Shown one piece after another: positions 32,071-40,258 of a stretch of DNA of 42,363 bases (its first letter is position 1; each line of letters opens with the position of its first letter). The position numbers were made by a program, and so were the translations under genes. Source of the stretch: Gemmatimonadaceae bacterium (GTDB lineage: Bacteria; Gemmatimonadota; Gemmatimonadetes; Gemmatimonadales; Gemmatimonadaceae); contig JANYIN010000071.1 in assembly GCA_025362035.1 (NCBI GenBank), positions 1-42,363 on the forward strand, in the 5' to 3' direction. The notes beneath the pieces were generated by a model. The model was not told where the DNA came from, made no database searches, and saw only the letters and a list, made by a program, of their open reading frames with translations.

Positions 32071-32693
32071 TCGAACGAATCGAGTACGAAGTCAGCCTCA
32101 CGCACGACCGAGTCTCGCCGGACGAAGCCCGTGAACGCCGCGAATGCGTCGACGGCCGGGCGCATCGCGAAGTCCGTCGCTCCATCCCCCACCGCCAGAA
32201 CGCGGCGCGTGAGCTGGAGCGATTCCGCGACGGCCCGCTTGCCGGACGACGTAGCCAGCGGAGACGACAGGTCGAACCCGGCAAACTCACCGCCGGCGCC
32301 GAATTGAACCGACACCGCATTCACCTCGTGCTCCGGAATGCCGATCACCGCCGCGACGAGCAGAATGGCCTCGCGAATGCCTCCGCTGACCAACACTACG
32401 CGCCGACCGGTCTGATGGAGCAGACGGACCGCGCTCGCCGCCTGCGGTGCGATGCTCGCGAGGTATTCCTTCGAAAGGGCATTCACTTCGTGCCGGGTCG
32501 GCTGGACGAGCGCCAATCGTTCGCCGTACACGGTGTCCAGCGAGATCTCCCCCCGCATTGCTCGATCGGTCAGGGCGGCAACCGCGGCACTCACCTCAGG
32601 TGCGCGCTGACTCGCCAGCCAATCAATGCCCTCGATGCCGCAAAGTGTAGAGTCGACATCGAGAATGACACTCTCGAAGCCGGTGCTGGTCAT
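32043..32693 (-). CDS. serB: HAD-family phosphatase, probable phosphoserine phosphatase
   Basis: 216 aa. It would release L-serine from phosphoserine, the last step of the pathway. HAD motif I is DVDSTL (nucleophile and acid-base Asp), motif II is VLVSGGI, a conserved lysine lies in SSGKRAVAE and motif III is AVGDGATDFAM; the cap region ERLALVQPTRHEV fits SerB-like enzymes. The start ATG at 32693 overlaps the stop of the FAD dehydrogenase gene (ATGA), and serA lies directly upstream of that, so the context supports SerB rather than another HAD phosphatase. The 3' end overlaps the convergent cyclase gene by 28 bp. Confidence 0.88.
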   Translation of the reverse strand: MTSTGFESVILDVDSTLCGIEGIDWLASQRAPEVSAAVAALTDRAMRGEISLDTVYGERLALVQPTRHEVNALSKEYLASIAPQAASAVRLLHQTGRRVVLVSGGIREAILLVAAVIGIPEHEVNAVSVQFGAGGEFAGFDLSSPLATSSGKRAVAESLQLTRRVLAVGDGATDFAMRPAVDAFAAFTGFVRRDSVVREADFVLDSFDQLVELVLA

Positions 32694-34072
32694 AGCACGT
32701 TGCCGGGCGCAAGGATGTCTGACGGATCGAGCTCGCGCTTCAGCGCCCGCATCGCGCGCACCTGCAGCGGCGACAGCTGCATCGACAGCCACTTTCGCTT
32801 GATCTTCCCGATGCCGTGCTCCGCTGCTACGGTACCACCGAGCGCGATCACTTCCCGGAGCGTGGCCTCGACCACGCGTTCGACGACCCGGAGGTGCTCC
32901 GCGTCGCTCGCGATGAAGTTCTGGTGTGGATGGCCATTCCCGGCGTGTCCGTAAATCACCGCCTGTTCGATCCCCGCCTCGTTTGCCAGCGCGCGTGCGA
33001 GTCCGATGGCGTGCTCGAGCAGCGGATACGGTACGGCCCAATCGGTCGAGACCTTCCGACCGCCGAAGTCGCGGCGTCTGGCGCCCCGCTCGTTCATCTG
33101 CGCTGGCACCGCGTGGCGCATCCGACGCGCATCCCGGAGCGCGGTTTCGCCGGCAAACACGCGCACGTCGTCCACCAGCGCCCCGAACGACTCGGCCAGC
33201 GAGAGCCAGTCGTCGAGCGCGGGTTCCTGTTCCGCCGGAGGCACTTCTTCCACATACACGAGCGCCTGTGCGCCCCTGGCCCAGGAGTCGCTATCCTCCG
33301 TTACACGGGCGATCTCCAGCGCGAGGACGTCGAAAAACTCGAGACATCTCGCATGAACGTGCATGCTGTTCCGTGCCGCCACGACGAAGCGGAGTGCGTT
33401 CGCTTCGCTGCTGAAGGGAATGGCGAGTCCGATGACTTGCTCCGGTAGCGGGAGAAGCGCAAGTTCGGCCGCGACGACGACGCCTAGCGTCCCCTCGCTG
33501 CCGACGAACCAGTCCACCGGATCGTGTGCCAGCAGGTAGCCGACGGTGTTCTTCTCGAGCGATGTGCGGCGCAACTCAACGATCGAGCCATCCGCGAGCG
33601 CCACCGAGAGTGCGCGCACGTGCGCGCGCGTCGGCCCATATCGCAGCGAGCGTGCTCCCGATGCGTTGCAGGCGATAGCCCCGCCAATGGTACACTCCTC
33701 CTCGCTGGTGGGATCGGGCGCGAACAGCAGGTTATGCTCGGCGCACGCGCGCTTGAGATCTCCCACCAACACACCGGGTTCCACGCGCGCCACACGCGCC
33801 ACGGGATCGATGTCGATGATTCGTTGCATGGCGCGCAGCGACAGGAGAATTCCACGATCACTGATCGATGCCCCGGTGGTACTGGTCTGCCCGCCTGCGG
33901 GAGTGACCGGCGTACGCGTTGCCGACGACTCGGCCAGGAGAGCAGCCACGTGAGCGGGCGACGTCGCGCGGACCACCCCGTCCGGGATGAGCATCAGGCC
34001 CGACGCGTCGGCGGAATACGCCCGACGCACCTCCACGTCACGCGAGACGTCAGGCGAGCTTGATCCGTCCAT
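32690..34072 (-). CDS. FAD-linked D-2-hydroxyacid dehydrogenase (GlcD/D2HGDH family)
   Basis: 460 aa. Flavoprotein of the VAO/PCMH fold. The FAD-binding half shows VTPAGGQTSTTGASISDRGILLSL, VEPGVLVGDL, DPTSEEECTIGGAIACNASGARSLRYG and VGSEGTLGVV; the C-terminal FAD-oxidase half has YGHAGNGHPHQNF and TVAAEHGIGKIKRKWL with active-site histidines. Sequence alone allows D-lactate, glycolate or D-2-hydroxyglutarate as substrate. The gene sits exactly between serA (adjacent stop/start) and serB (4-bp overlap). SerA enzymes of some bacteria reduce 2-oxoglutarate to D-2-hydroxyglutarate, and such a dehydrogenase reoxidises it; that role is the best inference here. Confidence 0.85.
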   Translation of the reverse strand: MDGSSSPDVSRDVEVRRAYSADASGLMLIPDGVVRATSPAHVAALLAESSATRTPVTPAGGQTSTTGASISDRGILLSLRAMQRIIDIDPVARVARVEPGVLVGDLKRACAEHNLLFAPDPTSEEECTIGGAIACNASGARSLRYGPTRAHVRALSVALADGSIVELRRTSLEKNTVGYLLAHDPVDWFVGSEGTLGVVVAAELALLPLPEQVIGLAIPFSSEANALRFVVAARNSMHVHARCLEFFDVLALEIARVTEDSDSWARGAQALVYVEEVPPAEQEPALDDWLSLAESFGALVDDVRVFAGETALRDARRMRHAVPAQMNERGARRRDFGGRKVSTDWAVPYPLLEHAIGLARALANEAGIEQAVIYGHAGNGHPHQNFIASDAEHLRVVERVVEATLREVIALGGTVAAEHGIGKIKRKWLSMQLSPLQVRAMRALKRELDPSDILAPGNVL

Positions 34073-35680
34073 TCAAGCGCCACGGAAGTGAACGATGGTC
34101 GCCGACGTGATGTCGGGGAGTCTGAGCAGCGCGTCGCGCACGCCCGCGTCCACCGATCCGTCCACGCTGATGGCCGCCAGCGCTTCACCACCCTGTGCCA
34201 GCCGGGCCTGGTGATATTCGGCAATGTTCACGTGGGCATCACCGAGCAGTGTTCCGACCCGGCCAATGACGCCGGGCACATCGTGATTCGTGAGAATCAC
34301 CAGCGTGTCGCGCGGGGCCACGTCCACGTGAAAACCGCCGATGCGCGTCAGGCGCCCGGTTGATCCGTCCGGCGCCACCCCCGCCACGGCGAGCTCCTGC
34401 ATACCCCCACTCAGGCTCACCTGCACGCCGAACGGCCCAAGGGTGCTCGATTCGGAGCAGGACAGTTCGATGCCTCGGGCTTCCGCGATCGACCGCGCAT
34501 TGATGAGGTTCAATCGCTCGAGATCCAGCGCGCCTTCCAGCACTCCGGCGGCGGCCGACGCGAGCAACGCGTCGGACGCGCTCGCCAACTCCGCGCCGCA
34601 CCGCAGCGAAAGTCGCTGCACGGCCTGTACGCCGCGATCAGCGAGAATGGCGCGTGCGACGGCAGCGGCTCGGCGCGCCACGTGGAGTGCCGAATGCAGC
34701 TCGCGCCAGTCGCCCGTGCCCGTGCTGGCGACGTTGATCGATCGCGATAACTCATTATGCAGCAGCGCATCGCGCACCGCCGCACAGGCGTCCACCGCGA
34801 CATTTCGCTGGGCCTCGGCGCTCGACGCGCCGATATGCGGGGTCAGCAGCGTGTTCGAGGCCGTGCGGAGCGGCGAGTCCGGCGCGAGCGGTTCCTTCGT
34901 GAACGCATCCACGATGGCGCCGCGCAGGTGCCCGTTCTCGAGCGCGTGTACCAGCGCGACCTCCTCGATGATGCCGCCTCGCGCCATGTTCACCGCGATG
35001 GCGCCGCTCTTGAGGCGCGCCAGTTCGCGACGGCCAATCATGCCGAGGGTTTCGGCGGTGAGCGGCGTGTGCACGGTGAGCACATCCGCTTCGTCCAGTC
35101 CCTGCTCGAGCGTCGCCAGCCGCCGGATCTTGAGGGCCCGGAAGCGCTCGTCCCCCACGAACGGATCGTAACCAGCGACGTTCATCCCAAACGCGAGTGC
35201 TCGCGTCGCGATCTCCCCTCCGATGCGTCCCACGCCGACGATCACGAGCGTCTTGCCTTTCAGTTCAGTGCCCAGCAGGTGCGCGCGCTCCCACGTGCCG
35301 TCACGCATCGACGTCGCGGCGCGGGGCAGATGGCGAATGAGACCGATCAGCGTGCCGAAGAACAGCTCGGCCACGGCGATGGTGTTTCCAGCGGGGGCGT
35401 TGATGACGGCGATGCCCAGGGCCGTCGCCGCGTCGAGCGCGATGTTGTCCACTCCGACGCCGGCTCGGCCCACGACACGTAATCGTGTGGCGCGGCGCAG
35501 AAGCGCTTCGGTGATACGCGTCGCGCTGCGACCCAGGATGGCATCGTATTGGCCGATTCGCTCCAGCAGTTCCGCTGCGGGCAGTGTCGGCAATTCGTCC
35601 ACGGCGAACGACGGTTCGGCGGTGAGCAGCGCGACGCCTTCGGCGTCGATATCGTCGGTGACGAGGATGCGGTATTGCAC
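34073..35680 (-). CDS. serA: D-3-phosphoglycerate dehydrogenase, long form
   Basis: 535 aa from GTG 35680 (VQYRILVTDDIDAEG); the frame is open upstream but overlaps the neighbouring gene. It oxidises 3-phosphoglycerate, the first step of serine synthesis. Features are GRSATRITEALL, RLRVVGRAGVGVDNID-like AGVGVDNIALDAA, the Rossmann motif VGVGRIGGEIATRALAFGM with GYDPFV, NMARGGIIEE (catalytic Arg region), and LTPHIGASSAEAQ (catalytic His). Residues about 320-450 form the intervening (ASB) domain and the last 75 are an ACT domain (DTLVILTNHDVPGVIGRVGTLLGDAHVNIAEYHQARL), which usually mediates serine feedback. It is the first gene of the serA, FAD dehydrogenase, serB unit. Confidence 0.94.
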   Translation of the reverse strand: MQYRILVTDDIDAEGVALLTAEPSFAVDELPTLPAAELLERIGQYDAILGRSATRITEALLRRATRLRVVGRAGVGVDNIALDAATALGIAVINAPAGNTIAVAELFFGTLIGLIRHLPRAATSMRDGTWERAHLLGTELKGKTLVIVGVGRIGGEIATRALAFGMNVAGYDPFVGDERFRALKIRRLATLEQGLDEADVLTVHTPLTAETLGMIGRRELARLKSGAIAVNMARGGIIEEVALVHALENGHLRGAIVDAFTKEPLAPDSPLRTASNTLLTPHIGASSAEAQRNVAVDACAAVRDALLHNELSRSINVASTGTGDWRELHSALHVARRAAAVARAILADRGVQAVQRLSLRCGAELASASDALLASAAAGVLEGALDLERLNLINARSIAEARGIELSCSESSTLGPFGVQVSLSGGMQELAVAGVAPDGSTGRLTRIGGFHVDVAPRDTLVILTNHDVPGVIGRVGTLLGDAHVNIAEYHQARLAQGGEALAAISVDGSVDAGVRDALLRLPDITSATIVHFRGA

Positions 35681-35776
35681 GTGTGGTGAGCGGCCAGGGT
35701 TCTGCTCAAGCTCGCGTGGCGACTCGTTGCGGGCAACCCGTGGTAGGAACCGTGCACCTGGAGCATATTCGAAACC

Positions 35777-36043
35777 ATGCCTACTCCAAATCCGCGAGAT
35801 CGTCTGATCGATATCGCGGTGCTCGTGCTGATCCTGCTGGGCGCCGCGCTCTGCGCGACGGCCAACAGCCGGCTGCATGACATTTCGCGACTGTCGTACC
35901 GGAACCCGGGGCCGTCAAGCATCTCCCAGCTCGCCGCCGCCGACCGCGCTCGTTATCTGGCGTACGGCGGCGTTGGGCTGATCCTTGTCGGGTGCGTCGT
36001 CGCGGGTATCGGGGCTGTGCGACTATCTCGACGCGATGTCTAG
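35777..36043 (+). CDS. Small two-helix membrane protein of unknown function
   Basis: 88 aa. Hydrophobic helices lie at about residues 11-29 (IDIAVLVLILLGAALCATA) and 62-81 (YLAYGGVGLILVGCVVAGIGAV), joined by a polar loop (SRLSYRNPGPSSISQLAAADRAR). The codon usage is consistent with a real gene. It diverges from serA, and its stop overlaps the convergent PhzF stop by 3 bp. A CATATT box lies 7 nt before the ATG. I recognise no family. Confidence 0.65.
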   Translation: MPTPNPRDRLIDIAVLVLILLGAALCATANSRLHDISRLSYRNPGPSSISQLAAADRARYLAYGGVGLILVGCVVAGIGAVRLSRRDV

Positions 36044-36954
36044 CTGATCGCCATCGTACCTTCGCAAACCAGCACCGACGACCCGCCGACCCGCACACCC
36101 GTGACCGTGCCATCCGCGACGTCGACTTCCACCTCCAGAATACTCGGCCGGCCCATCTCGAAGCCCTGTTCTACCCGCCAGTGCAGCAGCCCGTCGCGCA
36201 ACGGGTTCCGGGCGGCAAGATAGCCGCCCAACGCGGCGCAGGCACTGCCAGTGGCGGGATCCTCCGGAACGTTTAGCGCGGGCGCGAACATGCGAGCATG
36301 CACGTCCGAGCCCGGGCGCTCGGCGTCGAGCGCAAAGACGAACACCTCCGACGCCCAGCTTCCCGCGAGCGCGTCTTTCCAGGCGTCGATGACGATGTGG
36401 GCGCGCGCGACTGCGGCGCGATGGCGCACCGGAACCAACACGAAGGGAAGGCCGGACGAAAGCGCCTGTGCGGACCACGTGCCGTCGAGCAGGTCGTCCG
36501 TTTCGAGTCCAAGAAGCGCCGCTAGAATCGTGCGCTCGGGCGGTGGTGGCCCGATCTCCGGCAGTTTGGTGACGGAAAGCTGAGCGAAGGTCGGCACTCC
36601 GTTTGTTGAACGAATGACCACCGGTACCGCGCCGACTCCCTCCTCGAATACGATGTACGTCGTGTCGCCCGTGAGCGCGATCTCACCGATGCTCGCGAGC
36701 ACATGCGCCGTACCCACCGTGGGGTGCCCCGCGAAAGGCACCTCGGCCCCGGGCGTGAAGATCCTCACCTGGCGTGTGTGTTGCGGATCGGTCGGTGGAT
36801 AGACGAACGTGGTTTCGGAGTAATTGAACTCGCGCGTGACGTCCTGCAGGCGATGCTCCGGAATGCCGCGCGCATCGGGAAAGACTGCGAGCTGATTCCC
36901 GCCGAACGGGACGTTGGTAAAGACGTCGATGGTGAAGTAGCGGTATCTCGGCAT
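36040..36954 (-). CDS. PhzF-family isomerase/epimerase
   Basis: 304 aa. Members have a twin diaminopimelate-epimerase fold; PhzF itself isomerises a phenazine precursor, but most relatives are of unknown substrate. The conserved segments are YFTIDVFTNVPFGGNQLAVFPDA, the catalytic glutamate E47 in EFNYSETTFV, RIFTPGAEVPFAGHPTVGTAHVL and, in the second half, PEDPATGSACAALGGYL. No other phenazine gene is present, so phenazine synthesis is not supported. It starts 3 bp after the stop of the pruA gene and is probably co-transcribed, which hints at a role near proline or amino acid catabolism. Confidence 0.92.
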   Translation of the reverse strand: MPRYRYFTIDVFTNVPFGGNQLAVFPDARGIPEHRLQDVTREFNYSETTFVYPPTDPQHTRQVRIFTPGAEVPFAGHPTVGTAHVLASIGEIALTGDTTYIVFEEGVGAVPVVIRSTNGVPTFAQLSVTKLPEIGPPPPERTILAALLGLETDDLLDGTWSAQALSSGLPFVLVPVRHRAAVARAHIVIDAWKDALAGSWASEVFVFALDAERPGSDVHARMFAPALNVPEDPATGSACAALGGYLAARNPLRDGLLHWRVEQGFEMGRPSILEVEVDVADGTVTGVRVGGSSVLVCEGTMAIS

Positions 36955-36957
36955 GCG

Positions 36958-38625
36958 TTACTCTTCCGCCATGAACGGATAGCGGAAATCCGTGGGGGGC
37001 GAGAAAGTCTCCTTGATGCTCCGCGCACTCACCCACCGCGTCAGGTTGAGCTTCGACCCGGCCTTGTCGTTCGTGCCAGATCCGCGCGCACCACCAAACG
37101 GCTGTTGGCCGACCACTGCACCGGTCGGCTTGTCATTGACATAGAAGTTGCCAGCCGCGTTCCGCAACGCGAACATCGCCTCGCGCACCGCGCTCCGGTC
37201 GTTCGCGAAGACAGCACCCGTCAAGGCGTATGGCGACGTCCTGTCGACGATGTGCAACATCTCCGACCACTTCGCATCGTCGTACACGTACACCGTCACC
37301 ACGGGGCCGAAGATCTCTTCGCACAACAACCGGTATCCCGCGTCCTCCGTCTCGACGAGTGTGGGATGCACGAAGAACCCCGTCGATCCATCGACCGCTC
37401 CCCCCTCGACCACGGTCGCGTTCCTTTTCGCGTCGTCGATGTACCCGGAGATCTTGGTGAACGCTTTCCTGTCGATCACGGCGCCCATGAAGTTTCGGAA
37501 GTCCGTGATGTCGCCGACCTTCAGTTCCCGAATGATGGCCACCGTCCGCTCCTTCACCTCCTTCCACTGCGAGCGCGGCACGTACACTCGGCTCGCGGCG
37601 GAGCACTTCTGTCCCTGGTACTCATAGCCGCCGCGCGCGATGGCTACCGCGAGCGCCTGTGCATCGGCTGACACGTGGGCGACGATGAAGTCCTTGCCCC
37701 CGGTTTCGCCGACGATTCTGGGATAGCTGTGATACCGGGACATGTCCGCGCCGATCGTCTGCCACATCGTGTTGAACACGCCCGTGCTCCCTGTGAAGTG
37801 CACGCCGGCGAGATCGCGATGCGCCAGTGCCACGTTGGAAATAGCCGCGGCGTCCCCCGACACGAGGTTGATGACGCCTGGCGGAAGCCCCGCCGCTTCC
37901 AACAACCGCATCAGATGATACGCCGAGAGCATGGCCGTGGCCGCCGGCTTCCAGACGACCGTGTTCCCCATCAATGCGGGCGCCGTGGGAAGATTACCCG
38001 CGATTGACGTGAAGTTGAATGGCGTGACCGCGTAGACGAAGCCTTCGAGCGGTCGGTAGTCGAGCTGGTTCCACATCATGTTGTTGCTCAACGGCTGTTC
38101 CGCGTACAGCTCCTCCGCATACCCCGGGTTGAAGCGCCAGAAATCAATCAGTTCGCACGCCGAGTCGATCTCGGCTTGAAACACCGTCTTCGACTGCCCC
38201 AGCATGGTTGCGGCGTTGATCGTTGTGCGCCAGGTAGTCGTGAGCAACTCCGCGGCGCGCAGGAATACGGCGGCGCGGTCCTCCCATGGCCAGTTTCCCC
38301 AATCGTGTCTCGCGCGGTTGGCGGCGGCGATCGCCTGTTCCACATGCCCCGGCGTCGCCATGTGCCAATCGGCCAGGACGTGCTGATGGTCGTGAGGCAT
38401 CACGACATGCGCGAGCTCGCCGGTCCGCACGTCCTGCCCGTCGATGATGAGCGGGATGTCCACACGGTCATTCGTCATCGTCGACAGCCGCTCCTTGAGC
38501 GCCAGTTTTTCCGGGGAGCCCGGTGCGTAGCTCCTGATCGGCTCGTTGACTGCCGGCGGTATGCGACGTGTGCCGGCGAATCCGGCAAGCGGAGCGGCGG
38601 ATTCGGGCGAGCGCGGAGCAACCAT
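36958..38625 (-). CDS. pruA: L-glutamate gamma-semialdehyde (1-pyrroline-5-carboxylate) dehydrogenase
   Basis: 555 aa. NAD-dependent aldehyde dehydrogenase that completes proline breakdown to glutamate. The N-terminal RIPPAVNEPIRSYAPGSPEK is typical of the stand-alone eukaryote-like P5C dehydrogenases. NAD-binding and catalytic elements are TPFNFTSIAGNLPTAPALMGNTVVWKPA, HFTGSTGVFNTMW, E307 in VGETGGKDF, C341 in YEYQGQKCSAASR, and EEIFGPVV. No proline dehydrogenase gene is seen in the window. It is the first gene of a pair with the PhzF-family gene and diverges from the Asp-box lipoprotein gene. Confidence 0.93.
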   Translation of the reverse strand: MVAPRSPESAAPLAGFAGTRRIPPAVNEPIRSYAPGSPEKLALKERLSTMTNDRVDIPLIIDGQDVRTGELAHVVMPHDHQHVLADWHMATPGHVEQAIAAANRARHDWGNWPWEDRAAVFLRAAELLTTTWRTTINAATMLGQSKTVFQAEIDSACELIDFWRFNPGYAEELYAEQPLSNNMMWNQLDYRPLEGFVYAVTPFNFTSIAGNLPTAPALMGNTVVWKPAATAMLSAYHLMRLLEAAGLPPGVINLVSGDAAAISNVALAHRDLAGVHFTGSTGVFNTMWQTIGADMSRYHSYPRIVGETGGKDFIVAHVSADAQALAVAIARGGYEYQGQKCSAASRVYVPRSQWKEVKERTVAIIRELKVGDITDFRNFMGAVIDRKAFTKISGYIDDAKRNATVVEGGAVDGSTGFFVHPTLVETEDAGYRLLCEEIFGPVVTVYVYDDAKWSEMLHIVDRTSPYALTGAVFANDRSAVREAMFALRNAAGNFYVNDKPTGAVVGQQPFGGARGSGTNDKAGSKLNLTRWVSARSIKETFSPPTDFRYPFMAEE

Positions 38626-38736
38626 GTCGGTATCGGGAAAGGATTGAGTGAGGGGATACGGTGCCGGTTAAAGATAATCCGATTGGCATCGTCACGTTCG
38701 CTTCTCGCGTCGCGAGCCACGGACTATTGTCAGGGC

Positions 38737-39537
38737 ATGACTCTGCGGAATCGATCCAGGTGGCTTACGCCGGTTGCTGGTGCCGTCGTCCTGGCGTGCT
38801 CCTCCCAGCCGGTCCGCTGGACGGGCGAGCGCTCCCTGCAGTCCTCCGTTGCCGGAGTGTCGCTTGCCGCGGACGGCGCGTTCGTGGACGACTCGCTGGC
38901 GCGGAGGGCAGCGACCGTGACACCGCCCGCGGCGCTGTGTGCCGGGTCACTGCGTCTCGCCCGCGCCGGCCGGATACTCTACGCCGCATGGTGGTCACCT
39001 CGGCCCGACAGCCTGGCACGTCTCCTCTCGGCGCGGTCCAGCGACGGCGGCGCAACCTGGGAACCCGCGGCTGCCGTGGATACCACTGACCACGGGGCAA
39101 CCGGCTGCCATCGGGAGGCGCCGTCGATCGCCGCGGACTCCTCCACCGGGTACGTGCACGTGGCGTACGCATTACTAGCCCCCGAAGGGCCCGGGCTCTT
39201 CTTCTCGCATTCGATGGACGGCGGAAAATCCTTCCACGCGCCCGTCCCGATCGTCTACGGAGATAAGCTGGGACGGACCAGTGTGGCGGCGTCTGGCGAT
39301 CTCGTCACCGTTGCGTTCGAAGACCCGAACAGCGTCGTACCGCGCGTGGGCCTCGCGATCTCCCGCTCCATGGGCCACATTTTCGAGGATCGTCTGTTGC
39401 CGGTTTCTGACGACAATGGTGCGGCCGCGCGCCCCCTCGTTGCGCTGCAGGGGCACAGGGTGTCAGTAGCCTGGCAGGAGCGCGTCGCCGCCAATGGTGA
39501 CGTCGTCCTGCGCGTCCGCACCGGTACGGTTCACTAG
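38737..39537 (+). CDS. Asp-box (sialidase-like) lipoprotein
   Basis: 266 aa. A basic start and hydrophobic stretch end in VLAC-SS, a lipobox, so the mature protein is lipid-anchored in the envelope. Asp-box motifs (S-x-D-x-G-x-x-W/F) appear as SSDGGATWE and SMDGGKSFH, with strand-rich surroundings (YVHVAYALL, VTVAFEDPN, VSVAWQE) suggesting a beta-propeller of the sialidase superfamily. The sialidase catalytic Arg triad and FRIP motif are not evident, so it is more likely a binding or scaffold protein than a neuraminidase. A TATTGT box lies 6 nt before the ATG. The receiver-HisKA gene follows after 18 bp. Confidence 0.7.
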   Translation: MTLRNRSRWLTPVAGAVVLACSSQPVRWTGERSLQSSVAGVSLAADGAFVDDSLARRAATVTPPAALCAGSLRLARAGRILYAAWWSPRPDSLARLLSARSSDGGATWEPAAAVDTTDHGATGCHREAPSIAADSSTGYVHVAYALLAPEGPGLFFSHSMDGGKSFHAPVPIVYGDKLGRTSVAASGDLVTVAFEDPNSVVPRVGLAISRSMGHIFEDRLLPVSDDNGAAARPLVALQGHRVSVAWQERVAANGDVVLRVRTGTVH

Positions 39538-39555
39538 CGCACCCCGCGTCCCGAC

Positions 39556-40239
39556 ATGCGCGTACTCTTCGCCGACGATGACGTCATCGCTCGAACACTG
39601 GTTGGGGCGGTCCTCGATGACCTTGGCCATGTAGTGACGACCGCCGCGGACGGCGAGAGCGCATGGCGCACGTTTCAGGACGCGCCCACGCCGCTGGTCA
39701 TCCTCGACATCAATATGCCCGGCCTTGACGGCCTCGAAGTGTGCCGCCGAATCCGCACGCACGAAGCCGGACGCGAAACATTCGTCCTTATTATCACTGC
39801 CCGCGACGGCCGCGATGATCTGACGGACGTGCTGGAGGCCGGTGCGGACGATTACGTCACCAAGCCGAGTTCTCCGGAAAACCTGCGCGCCCGGCTGCAG
39901 ATCGCCAACCGCCGCATCGCGCAGGATACCGCTCGGCGCACTGCCGAGGCGGAGCTTGCCCGCTCGCGCTGGCTCGCGGGCATCGGCGAAACGACCATTG
40001 CGCTCGAGCACGAGATCAACAATCCGCTCTCCGCACTCCTGGGTCACGCGGAACTGCTCATGATGGATCGTTCGCTCGGCGACGAGCACCTGGAGCAGTT
40101 GCGCATCATCCAGGAACAGGCCGCTCGCATCGCGCAGGTCGTGCGACGTCTTGCCAAGCTCAAGAACCCTCAATCGGTCGAATATCTCGCGGGTTCGCGC
40201 ATGCTGGACCTGTCGACACGCGGCGGCCGACTCGAATAG
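39556..40239 (+). CDS. Response-regulator receiver fused to a HisKA domain, no ATPase domain
   Basis: 227 aa. Residues 1-118 are a complete receiver: acidic pocket D7-D9, phosphoacceptor D51 in VILDINMPG, Thr in IITARDG and K103 in VTKPSSP. A linker helix (RRTAEAELARSRW) leads to a HisKA dimerisation domain with H152 in ALEHEINNPLSALLGHAELL. The second HisKA helix ends at about 200, and then the protein stops after a short tail; there is no HATPase_c domain. It therefore cannot phosphorylate itself and may act as a phosphorelay intermediate or as a partner for a separate kinase. It sits between the lipoprotein gene (18 bp) and endonuclease IV (19 bp). Confidence 0.88.
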   Translation: MRVLFADDDVIARTLVGAVLDDLGHVVTTAADGESAWRTFQDAPTPLVILDINMPGLDGLEVCRRIRTHEAGRETFVLIITARDGRDDLTDVLEAGADDYVTKPSSPENLRARLQIANRRIAQDTARRTAEAELARSRWLAGIGETTIALEHEINNPLSALLGHAELLMMDRSLGDEHLEQLRIIQEQAARIAQVVRRLAKLKNPQSVEYLAGSRMLDLSTRGGRLE

Positions 40240-40258
40240 CCACCATCGGAGCACACGC

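Noticed and set aside
36040-36954. Phenazine biosynthesis
   Set aside because: Only a PhzF-family homologue is present; no other phenazine gene is nearby and the family is functionally broad.
38737-39537. Secreted neuraminidase
   Set aside because: Asp-box motifs are present, but the catalytic arginine triad and FRIP motif are not recognisable.
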